NCBI RefSeq assembly: GCF_040939305.1
Contig: NZ_CP162512.1
Coordinates: 3,807 to 67,806 of the forward strand
Direction: 5' to 3'
Source: Herbiconiux sp. A18JL235
GTDB lineage: Bacteria > Actinomycetota > Actinomycetes > Actinomycetales > Microbacteriaceae
Length of the DNA stretch: 64,000 bases
Shown: positions 49,219 to 56,093 of the stretch, piece by piece
Position numbering within the stretch: position 1 is the stretch's first letter
Layout: each line of letters opens with the position of its first letter
Notes under the pieces: model-generated
What the model was told of the DNA's origin: nothing
The model's database searches: none
The model's input: only the letters and a program-made list of their open reading frames with translations
Made by a program: the position numbers and the translations under genes

Positions 49219-49498
49219 CGAGGACAACCCCGAGAAGATCGCTCAGTGCGTGTGCCATCCGCTTGTCGGCGAGCTCGTACCGCACCCGCCGGCCTTCGTG
49301 CGCGACGACGACTAGGCCGCAGCCACGGAGGCAGGCAAGATGGTTCGACATGCGTTGGCGGGTCACGTCCAGCATCTCGGAGAGCTCAGCGGGATACGCC
49401 GGGCCCGATGAAAGCTCCACGAGAATCCGTGAGCGGATCGGGTCGGAGAGGGCGTGCCCGAAGCGGGCGAGCGCGTCGACCGCGGTCAGAGTTTCCAT
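49178..49498 (-). CDS. ArsR-family metal repressor (CmtR-like)
   Basis: A 106-residue repressor: FGHALSDPIRSRILVELSSG, DVTRQRMSNHLACLRGCGLV, and YELADKRMAHALSDLLGVVL, with metal Cys in LACLRGCG and a C-terminal DPEHEMGDE that could add His. Highly similar to the CmtR at 30375. Divergent from the CDF exporter, and probably its regulator. Operator likely in the 72-base gap. Confidence 0.8.
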   Translation of the reverse strand: METLTAVDALARFGHALSDPIRSRILVELSSGPAYPAELSEMLDVTRQRMSNHLACLRGCGLVVVAHEGRRVRYELADKRMAHALSDLLGVVLVTDPEHEMGDESV

Positions 49499-49570
49499 AC
49501 GGGAATGATATCCGTTCTCAACTGTCTCAAGGCTCCGCAATAGTTCATCCAACTGTGTACCATTCACGGT

Positions 49571-50494
49571 ATGGGAACGAATCATTCGCACGCGCCCGCC
49601 ACGCCCTCGAGGAGCCATGTCAAGCGGCTGGCGATCGCCTTGTCGATCACCGCCACGATCTTCGTGGCGGAGGTTTTCGGATCGATCCTCACCGGCAGCC
49701 TTGCCCTCCTCATCGATGCGGCACACATGCTCACCGACGTCTTGGGGCTCAGCGTCGCGCTGGTCGCCGCTCACTTGATGACCAGGCCCACGACCGCCAA
49801 GCGCACGTGGGGATTCGCCCGGGCTGAAGTTCTCGCCGCACTGGGGCAAGCCATTGTGCTGCTCGGTGTGGGCGTGTTCGTGTTCGTTGAAGGCATCCAA
49901 CGGCTATTTGCTCCTCCCGAGATCGCTTCCGGCGAACTCATCATCTTCGGCGCTATCGGTCTTGCGGCGAACATCGCGTCGATCATCGTGCTGCTCGGTG
50001 ACCGGTCCACGAACTTCAACCTGCGCGCCGCGTTCCTCGAGGTCGTGAATGACGCGCTCGGGTCCGTGGCAGTCATCGTCAGCGCGATCATCATCGGCCT
50101 GACCGGCTTCTATCAGGCCGACGCCATCGTGGCGATGCTGATCGGCACCCTGATCATTCCCCGCACCCTCAAGCTGCTTCGGGAGACGATCAGCGTGCTG
50201 CTGGAGACCACCCCTGCAGGGCTGGATCTCGATGAGGTCCGTGCGCACATTCTCCAGCTGCCCCGCGTTCTTGAGGTGCATGACCTTCACGCCAGCCGGG
50301 TCGCTTCCAACCTGCCAGTGATCACCGCTCACGTCGTCATAGAGGAGAGCTGCTTCCGCGACGGCAGCGCCCCGAAGCTGCTCGATGATCTGCAGAGCTG
50401 TGTGGCGAGTCATTTCTCGGTGTCGATCGAGCACTCGACGTTCCAGCTCGAGCCCGCCGCTCACTCCGAGCATGAGGATGCCGTTCACCGGTGA
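49571..50494 (+). CDS. Cation diffusion facilitator (CDF) metal exporter
   Basis: A 307-residue CDF protein with six transmembrane segments. Typical motifs: DAAHMLTD (HxxxD) in helix 2 and VVNDALGSVAVI in helix 5. The N-terminus (MGTNHSHAPATPSRSHV) and C-terminal domain (EVHDLHASRV) carry His. Likely exports Zn2+, Cd2+ or Co2+. A TACCAT -10-like hexamer ends 7 bases before the ATG, so leaderless translation is likely. Probably regulated by the divergent ArsR-type protein. Confidence 0.85.
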   Translation: MGTNHSHAPATPSRSHVKRLAIALSITATIFVAEVFGSILTGSLALLIDAAHMLTDVLGLSVALVAAHLMTRPTTAKRTWGFARAEVLAALGQAIVLLGVGVFVFVEGIQRLFAPPEIASGELIIFGAIGLAANIASIIVLLGDRSTNFNLRAAFLEVVNDALGSVAVIVSAIIIGLTGFYQADAIVAMLIGTLIIPRTLKLLRETISVLLETTPAGLDLDEVRAHILQLPRVLEVHDLHASRVASNLPVITAHVVIEESCFRDGSAPKLLDDLQSCVASHFSVSIEHSTFQLEPAAHSEHEDAVHR

Positions 50495-50519
50495 TCCTCC
50501 CGCGCCGTCGACGAGCTCA

Positions 50520-51248
50520 TCAAATCGGAGTCACGAATCCGCCGATCAGCCCTTGCAGCTGATAGATGATGGCGGTCCAGATGCCGCTCACCATCAAGGC
50601 GCCGAGGAGGATCAGCAACACTCCCCCGGCGATGTTCAGCGGCCGAATGAATCGGCGCAAGAGCATGGTGGCCCGCAGCGCGAAGGTGAAGCCCCACGCC
50701 AGCAGTAGAAATGGGATGCCGAGCCCGATGCAGTAGACGAACCCGAGAAGGGCACCCCGGCCGGCGGATCCGCTGCCGAGGCTGAGCGCTGAGATCGCCA
50801 CCAAGGTCGGGCCGAAGCAGGGTGTCCAGCCGAGCCCGAAGACGATCCCTAACAGCGGCGCTCCACCGATCCCGACAGCCGGCTTGACGGACAGACGTGC
50901 CGTGCGCTGCAGCCCGGGGATGAAGCCGATGAACACGATCCCCATCACGATGACGGCGACTCCGAGGATGCGCGTGATGACGTCCTGCCATTGCACCAGC
51001 CACGTCCCGAGAGCGCCGAACAGCACTCCGTAGGCGATGAAGACGACTGCGAAGCCGAGCACGAAGAGCGAGGCGCCGAGAAGCACTCTGCTGCGTGAGC
51101 GTGCGATGTCGGCCGATCCCCCGACGTAGGCGAGGTATCCCGGCACGAGGGGGAGCACACAGGGTGAGGCGAATGACACGAGGCCGGCGAGGAGGGCGAA
51201 CGGAATCGCGATCAGGAGCTGCCCGTTGAAGACGAGCTCGGGGATCAC
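50520..51248 (-). CDS. ccdA: CcdA-type thiol transmembrane electron carrier
   Basis: A 242-residue protein with six helices. Conserved Cys: SFASPCVLPLVPGY (first) and GWTPCFGPTL (second), the pair that carries electrons across the membrane. Supplies the downstream TlpA and probably the DsbA partner. The start overlaps the TlpA stop (ATGA). Last gene of leader 7-M23-dsbA-tlpA-ccdA. System II cytochrome c assembly uses CcdA with ResA/ResB, and a ResB lies in another operon here. Confidence 0.9.
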   Translation of the reverse strand: MIPELVFNGQLLIAIPFALLAGLVSFASPCVLPLVPGYLAYVGGSADIARSRSRVLLGASLFVLGFAVVFIAYGVLFGALGTWLVQWQDVITRILGVAVIVMGIVFIGFIPGLQRTARLSVKPAVGIGGAPLLGIVFGLGWTPCFGPTLVAISALSLGSGSAGRGALLGFVYCIGLGIPFLLLAWGFTFALRATMLLRRFIRPLNIAGGVLLILLGALMVSGIWTAIIYQLQGLIGGFVTPI

Positions 51249-51850
51249 GCCGGCTCCTCCAGCACCCGGTCGATGAGTGATTCCAGGATCGATACCTCGG
51301 TGACACGGCCGAGGATGCGAGCGGCCACTCGCCCTTGCCGGTCCAGCACCAAGGTGGTCGGCACGGCGTTCGGTGCGACCTGCCCGGCGAAGCTCAGCTG
51401 CACGCCGGCATCGGTGTCGATGATCGAGGGGTAGGTGACTCCGAAGGTGGTGGCGAACTCTTGTGCGGTCGCGGCCTGGTCCCTGACGTTGACGCCGAGG
51501 AATCCGACGTCTTGTGCGAGGTACTGCTCGTAGACCGCTTCGAGATCGGGCGCTTCCAGGCGGCAGGGTGCGCAGGCGGCGTACCAGAAGTTCACCACGA
51601 GCACTTCGCCGGCGTAATCCGATGAGCTAATTTGCTCCCCGTTCTCGCTGGTGCCGGCGAAGGTGATCGGGGCTGCTCGTTGGGCTTGGGTGAGCTCGAG
51701 GACCGATCCGTCGCCGGCGACGTAACCGCTGTCGGTGACACTGTTGCTCAGCTCGTCGGTCCCACCGGCCGCGCAGCCAGAGAGGACAAGAAGGAGGATG
51801 GCAGCGGCACCCGAAACCGCCGCCACCCGGCTATTGGGCGATCGCGGCAT
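51245..51850 (-). CDS. TlpA/ResA-like thiol-disulfide reductase, lipoprotein
   Basis: A 201-residue lipoprotein (lipobox LSGC near 27) with a thioredoxin fold: FWYAACAPCRLEAPDLEAVY includes the CAPC active site, and VPTTLVLDRQGRVAARILGR. Reduced by CcdA and reduces apocytochrome c or envelope proteins. Overlaps the ccdA start by 4 bases and the dsbA 3' end by 20 bases, so translation is coupled. The lipoprotein would be matured by LspA and Lnt. Confidence 0.85.
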   Translation of the reverse strand: MPRSPNSRVAAVSGAAAILLLVLSGCAAGGTDELSNSVTDSGYVAGDGSVLELTQAQRAAPITFAGTSENGEQISSSDYAGEVLVVNFWYAACAPCRLEAPDLEAVYEQYLAQDVGFLGVNVRDQAATAQEFATTFGVTYPSIIDTDAGVQLSFAGQVAPNAVPTTLVLDRQGRVAARILGRVTEVSILESLIDRVLEEPA

Positions 51851-52562
51851 CAAGTTGCGCCTTAAAGCCGTCGAGACTGTCGATGGTCATCTTCTCCCCG
51901 TTGAGGAAGAAGGTGGGGGTCGAATCGACACCGAGCGCGACGCCCTCGTCATAGTCCTGTAGAACGCGTTCGAGAGTGGCCGGGTCGGCGACAGCCGTGT
52001 CATAGGCCGCCATATCGAGGCCGAGTTGTTCCGCGTACGTGCGGAACAAGGGCGATAGATCCTCCTGGCTCTCTCCCCACGTGCTCTGCAGCTCGAACAT
52101 CATCTTGTACATCTCCTCGAACGCGCCCTGCTGTGACGCCGCCTCGACGGCCACTGCGGCGTTGCGGGAATTGAAGTGCGAGGGAATCGGGAAGTAGCGG
52201 GTGACAAAGGTGATTTGGCCTTTGTATTCCTCGCGGAACTGCTCCACATAGGGGTAGAACGCACCGCAGGCTTCGCATTCGAAGTCGAGGAACTCCACCA
52301 GGGTCACTTTCCCGTCGGGAGCTTCGTCGAGAACGTGACTGTTGTCCCGCACGACGGATGCGCTTTGGGCGGCTTCGGCGGTGCGGCTGACGCTCTGGGT
52401 GACGCTGACAGCGATGATCGAGATTCCGACGGCGATCACGGCGAAGACCGCGATGAGGACGACGATGACGAGGGTGCGTTTGGGCTTTCGCTGTGCAGTC
52501 AACCGTTCCGCCGTGGCGCGTGCGGCTTGGGTGCGAGCAGAGGGCGTTTTCTTCTGATTCAT
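51831..52562 (-). CDS. DsbA-like thiol oxidoreductase, membrane-anchored
   Basis: A 243-residue protein with an N-terminal basic cytoplasmic region (TAQRKPKRTL), one transmembrane helix (VIVVLIAVFAVIAVGISIIA), and a DsbA thioredoxin domain with active site CEAC in LDFECEACGAFYP (about 95-107) and a cis-Pro in VDSTPTFFLNGEK. Makes or shuffles disulfides in exported proteins. In the operon with M23 copy 3, TlpA and CcdA. Copper damages thiols in the envelope, so this set may protect exported proteins; that is inference. Confidence 0.85.
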   Translation of the reverse strand: MNQKKTPSARTQAARATAERLTAQRKPKRTLVIVVLIAVFAVIAVGISIIAVSVTQSVSRTAEAAQSASVVRDNSHVLDEAPDGKVTLVEFLDFECEACGAFYPYVEQFREEYKGQITFVTRYFPIPSHFNSRNAAVAVEAASQQGAFEEMYKMMFELQSTWGESQEDLSPLFRTYAEQLGLDMAAYDTAVADPATLERVLQDYDEGVALGVDSTPTFFLNGEKMTIDSLDGFKAQLDAAIAQ

Positions 52563-52580
52563 GGGTCCGGTTCCGTTTCG

Positions 52581-53747
52581 TCAGTTTCGTGCGGAGATCC
52601 AGGCGAATGGATCGACAGGGGTGTCTTCGACATGGATCTCGAGGTGCGTGTGCGCACCGGTGGAGACCCCGGTGTTACCGACGGCGCCGATCTGCTGACC
52701 GGCGACCACGAGCTGCCCTTCGGTCACTACCGGAGAGCCCGTGAGCATGTGGCCGTACCAGCTGCTGACGTTCACCCCGTCGATGACGTGGTCGATGACG
52801 ACGTACACGCCGAGGCCGCCCTGATCGGTTTCTTGGACCAGTCGGACGACTCCGGCGGCAACAGCGTTCACCGGCGTGCCCTGCCCCGGGGTGAAGTCGA
52901 CACCCTTGTGGTTGGAGCTCGCGCCAGCCGTTGGGGCGACACGAGGACCGAACCCGTCGCTGATGGGCACACCGACCGGGAATGGCCACTGAACGGCGCT
53001 GGTCGGGTTGTTGGTGAAGGTGTCAGCGGTGCGGTATCCGGCGACTGCAGCCTTCTTCTCAGCGATCACCTTCGCCTCGGTGACGGAATACCCGTCTCGG
53101 CTGATTGGCTGGCCAGGGGCCGCCGCGACGGTAAGGAGCTCCTGCGGTTGGAGTTCGGTAACTGATGGTGTGGAGGCGAAGGATAGGGACGAGTTAGTGG
53201 CCGAAAGCGAGGTGGCTGCGACCAGAAGTGCGGAGAACGACAGCGCCATCAAGGCGCGCACGCTGGGCGCTCGGCGCTTCGTGCGCGCTGGCACGGATGT
53301 CGCGGGCGACGGAGTCGCGAGAGGAACTTGGCGCCGAGGCGGTGCCGCGCGTCCTCGTGGTGCAACTGGTGTGATGTCGGCAACCCATGCGGTCGAGACG
53401 ATTGGAGCCGTGGCCAGAATCTCACCGGAAGTAACGACCTTAAGCGATTCTGATGCCGTGCTGCGGTCTGGGTCCTTGACGCTCCGCGCATCCTCGGGAT
53501 GGGCGCCTCGTTCCTCGGCTGGTGCCTCTCGGGGCAGCGAGCCTCGGCCCGTTGAGGCCGCTTGCTGTTCTTCTGCGATCCGCTCGAGTTGGCGTGTCTC
53601 ACGGCGCGTGAGAGCAACCGGAGGTCTCGGTTCGAGAGCGTGGCGGCCGCGCGCGTTCTGGGTTGGTGTTGAAAGTTCTGAGCGCTCTCGTTCACGCAGC
53701 GCTCGACGGCTGGGAAGAGCGCCGTCCTGGTCGGGTGTTTGCGTCAC
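52581..53747 (-). CDS. M23 family metallopeptidase, membrane-anchored (copy 3)
   Basis: A 388-residue protein. A long cytoplasmic N-terminus contains SRRALRERERSELS and LTRRETRQLERIAEEQ; a transmembrane helix (VRALMALSFSALLVAATSLS, ~190-210) and the LytM domain with HKGVDFTPG and HTHLEIHVEDTPVDP follow. Strongly similar to copy 1 in the external half. GTG start; GAAAG lies 9 bases upstream. Leader 7 ends 155 bases upstream, and complementary RNA joins the leader 3' coding region to this ribosome-binding region. Upstream of dsbA-tlpA-ccdA in the same operon. Confidence 0.85.
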   Translation of the reverse strand: MTQTPDQDGALPSRRALRERERSELSTPTQNARGRHALEPRPPVALTRRETRQLERIAEEQQAASTGRGSLPREAPAEERGAHPEDARSVKDPDRSTASESLKVVTSGEILATAPIVSTAWVADITPVAPRGRAAPPRRQVPLATPSPATSVPARTKRRAPSVRALMALSFSALLVAATSLSATNSSLSFASTPSVTELQPQELLTVAAAPGQPISRDGYSVTEAKVIAEKKAAVAGYRTADTFTNNPTSAVQWPFPVGVPISDGFGPRVAPTAGASSNHKGVDFTPGQGTPVNAVAAGVVRLVQETDQGGLGVYVVIDHVIDGVNVSSWYGHMLTGSPVVTEGQLVVAGQQIGAVGNTGVSTGAHTHLEIHVEDTPVDPFAWISARN

Positions 53748-53756
53748 AAATCGTGC

Positions 53757-53930
53757 TTTCGTACTGCACCAGCAACTCACGGACGGCCATATTCGAAGCG
53801 TAAAGGCGGGAATTAGCCCGTGCGTGACGTCGAATCCATCCGCAGAGCCGCTAGCGGCGGGTCTGGCGGTCGGTAGGACGCTCGGAGGCGTCCGCGGATC
53901 GCCTAGGTACGGATGACGGTCAGTGCGAAA
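53757..53930 (-). promoter_or_regulatory. RNA pairing between leader 7 tail and M23 copy 3 RBS region
   Basis: Transcript UUUCGCACUGACC (53930-53918, within the last ten codons of leader 7) pairs with GGUGCAGUACGAAA (53770-53757), which includes the GAAAG ribosome-binding site: 12 pairs with one mismatch and one bulge. Confidence 0.5.
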
Positions 53931-54340
53931 AGTGATGGTGCGGTGCGCGGGATGGCGCGCGCAACGACAAGGCGATGCCTTTGCAGAGGAGTCGCTGCCG
54001 GTTCGCCCGGCGAAGGTTCTCGGGCTCTCACGGCTCGTTTCACCAGCGCGAGAACGCCGAGTGCACACAACACCCCTGCAGCAGCACATCCGATCAGGCC
54101 GGCGGCCGCGATCCTCACGTCGGATGACGTAGCTGTGGCGATCGAATCGACATGGTCAGTGCTATCGATAAGCACATCCGCCATGACCACGGAAGGCTGG
54201 CCTGAGTGACTGACCGTGGTGTCCAGCGCGTGTATCGACAACAGACCCATGACGACGGCGAGCAGGGCAACGAGCCCCACAACAACCTTGGTCAACGTCG
54301 TGACTGCGGGTCGGGAGGAGGGTCGCGATATAGATCGCAC
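53903..54340 (-). CDS. ISRT-type small membrane protein, copy 7 (leader of M23 copy 3)
   Basis: A 145-residue protein with two helices (VVVGLVALLAVVMGLLSIHA; LIGCAAAGVLCALGVLALVK) and an exterior stretch with HSGQPSVVMADVLID. Ends FALTVIRT, a variant of the shared tail. GTG start chosen because AGGAGGA lies 5 bases upstream, the best ribosome-binding site among the seven copies. Leads the operon M23 copy 3-dsbA-tlpA-ccdA. Confidence 0.65.
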   Translation of the reverse strand: MRSISRPSSRPAVTTLTKVVVGLVALLAVVMGLLSIHALDTTVSHSGQPSVVMADVLIDSTDHVDSIATATSSDVRIAAAGLIGCAAAGVLCALGVLALVKRAVRAREPSPGEPAATPLQRHRLVVARAIPRTAPSLFALTVIRT

Positions 54341-54547
54341 GTCTCCTCCTAGCCGATTGCTTCCGGTCACGAATTCACTGTCGGTCGTCCGCAAAGCATT
54401 CCGGTGCGGGTGGCTACGGACGGATCAATGATACAGACCCCGCTTAATACAGGGAAACTTGAACTATTGCCGGTAGCTTACACGAGCGAACAGCCGCGGC
54501 TGAGCGGCCATGGGTTCGCGCCGATGTGGGCCAGCACGGAGCGGATC

Positions 54548-54727
54548 GTGGCCGGGAAGTTCGAACTGTATAAGTCCCCCAACGGTGAATTCCGTTTCCG
54601 TCTGAAAGCCGGTAACGGCGAGATCATCGCAACCTCCGAGGGCTACACCTCGAGGGCGGGCGCGAAGAACGGGATCGAGTCGGTAAAGATGAACGCGGAG
54701 GATGCGGAGGTTGTCGACCTCTCCTAG
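54548..54727 (+). CDS. YegP-like DUF1508 protein
   Basis: A 59-residue protein with the DUF1508/YegP pattern: KFELYKSPNGEFRFRLKAGN, EIIATSEGYTSRAGAKNGIE. The family has a small alpha/beta fold and unknown function. I chose GTG with GGAG 8 bases upstream, because the length then matches the ~58-residue family; a longer start would add 48 unrelated residues. Stands between the copper envelope island and the conjugation genes. Confidence 0.7.
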   Translation: MAGKFELYKSPNGEFRFRLKAGNGEIIATSEGYTSRAGAKNGIESVKMNAEDAEVVDLS

Positions 54728-54768
54728 GGCTGCCGCGCGCGGTGCGCTTGGCCTCGATGAGCTCCGGT

Positions 54769-54966
54769 TCAATCGTGAAGGATGTTGCCCACTGCCCCAG
54801 TAGGTCCGGGCGGGATGTTGTTTTGTGCGTCGAGCCAGAGCTGGTGCCGGCGTAGGGCGCTCCCGACTGCGGAACGGATCACCCAGTAGAGGACTGCGAG
54901 GAGGATGGCCGCGAAGACGAGGTAGATGAGCAGGCCGAGGACGCCGGGCCAGATGCTGTAGGTCAT
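54769..54966 (-). CDS. Small membrane protein of the transfer region
   Basis: A 65-residue protein with one long hydrophobic segment (VLGLLIYLVFAAILLAVLYW) and a basic cytoplasmic tail. Preceded by the second copy of the 18-bp palindrome, 22 bases upstream of its start. Function unknown, probably part of the conjugation set or its regulation. Confidence 0.5.
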   Translation of the reverse strand: MTYSIWPGVLGLLIYLVFAAILLAVLYWVIRSAVGSALRRHQLWLDAQNNIPPGPTGAVGNILHD

Positions 54967-54987
54967 GGGGTTCGTCCGCTCGAGCGG

Positions 54988-55009
54988 GGTTGACGCCTAG
55001 GTGTCAACC
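54988..55009. promoter_or_regulatory. Palindrome TTGACGCCTAGGTGTCAA (site 2)
   Basis: Same core as site 1, with one base changed in the left arm (G for A). The stop codon of the peptidoglycan hydrolase gene lies in it, just as the stop of the replication-relaxation gene lies in site 1, and the next small gene starts 22 bases downstream. Confidence 0.65.
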
Positions 55010-56089
55010 GATGGTGAGGGGACCGTCGGTGAATCCGACGTCGATGTGGAGATGGTTGCAGGTGTCGTCGAACTGGGTGAAATGGGTCGTGCCGATCGTG
55101 GTGCCTGCTGTCGCCCGACAGACGACTTGGCCGACGCGGGCGCCGTCGGGCATGACGGGGTCGAGAGTGCTGATGAGGCGGATGGAGTTGCCGTCGGCGC
55201 CGGTAAGGCTTCGGCCGTTGAGAAGGTAGAAGTCGACGGCGAGGCCGCCGCCGTTGAAGTAGTGCGAGGACGCGGTACCGGCGCCCTCGATCTGGCCGGT
55301 GCATTTGCGGTTGATGTCGGAAACGCCGACCTGGTCGAAGACCTGGAGGGCGAGCACGAGCACCTGGAGGATGCGGACGTCGACGCCGCAGTCGGGCACA
55401 TTCTGGCCCTGCGCGATCCACCGGATTTCTTTGATGTGGTCGGGAGTGGAGCCGACAAGCCGGCCTTGGTCGGCCGCCGCGACGAGCTGCTGCGCGAGCT
55501 GTACGACGTCGCCGCTGATCGCGCAGGCACCCGCTCCCCCGGTGGAGATCAGTCCCTGCACAATCTCGGTGGCCGGGGCGTAGAAGGGCGTGTAGTAGTT
55601 GGGGTCGGCGTTGATCTGCACGGCGTGCGCGGCCAGTGTGGGCTCCATTGTCTGCCAGCCCGGCACGCCCATGAGGCGGGTGAAGAACGCGGTGGCGGCC
55701 TTGAACGGGTCCATCCGGTCGGCGAGGGGCCCGTAGCCGCGCTCTTGCTGCTGGAACAGGCCAACGGAGTCGGCTACGGTTCCGTCGGGATTGATGGCGT
55801 TGTCGCCATGATCAAGATTCCGCAGCGTTGATTCGCCAATCGCGGTCATCACACCGATCGTCTGAGCTGCGGTCGGGAGATTCAGCTCCGCGGCCGCGTT
55901 CATGATCTGAGCGGCGTTCTCCAACTGTTCCCCTGAGAACCCGGCAATCGACTGGCCGCCAGCGGCGCCGGAGTCGACGGCGCCGCTGCCGCAGCCGGCC
56001 CGCGCATCCGGGGCCATCCCGAACAGGACCGCGGTGGCGGTGAACACCACGACGGTGGCCGCGGCGAGCGTGGGAAGTTTCCAACCCAT
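55004..56089 (-). CDS. Peptidoglycan hydrolase of the transfer system (SLT-like + M15-like)
   Basis: A 361-residue exported protein. Signal (LAAATVVVFTATAVLFGMAP). Residues ~45-190 look like a lysozyme/transglycosylase module with Glu in MTAIGESTLRNLDHGD and VGLFQQQERGYGP. Residues ~255-361 resemble an M15-type D-Ala-D-Ala peptidase by the metal motif SSHYFNGGGLAVDF and HLHID. It fits the VirB1-like role of opening the cell wall for the transfer channel. Located upstream of the small membrane gene and downstream of the VirB4-like gene on one strand. The palindrome is at its end. Confidence 0.75.
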   Translation of the reverse strand: MGWKLPTLAAATVVVFTATAVLFGMAPDARAGCGSGAVDSGAAGGQSIAGFSGEQLENAAQIMNAAAELNLPTAAQTIGVMTAIGESTLRNLDHGDNAINPDGTVADSVGLFQQQERGYGPLADRMDPFKAATAFFTRLMGVPGWQTMEPTLAAHAVQINADPNYYTPFYAPATEIVQGLISTGGAGACAISGDVVQLAQQLVAAADQGRLVGSTPDHIKEIRWIAQGQNVPDCGVDVRILQVLVLALQVFDQVGVSDINRKCTGQIEGAGTASSHYFNGGGLAVDFYLLNGRSLTGADGNSIRLISTLDPVMPDGARVGQVVCRATAGTTIGTTHFTQFDDTCNHLHIDVGFTDGPLTIG

Positions 56090-56093
56090 CCGG

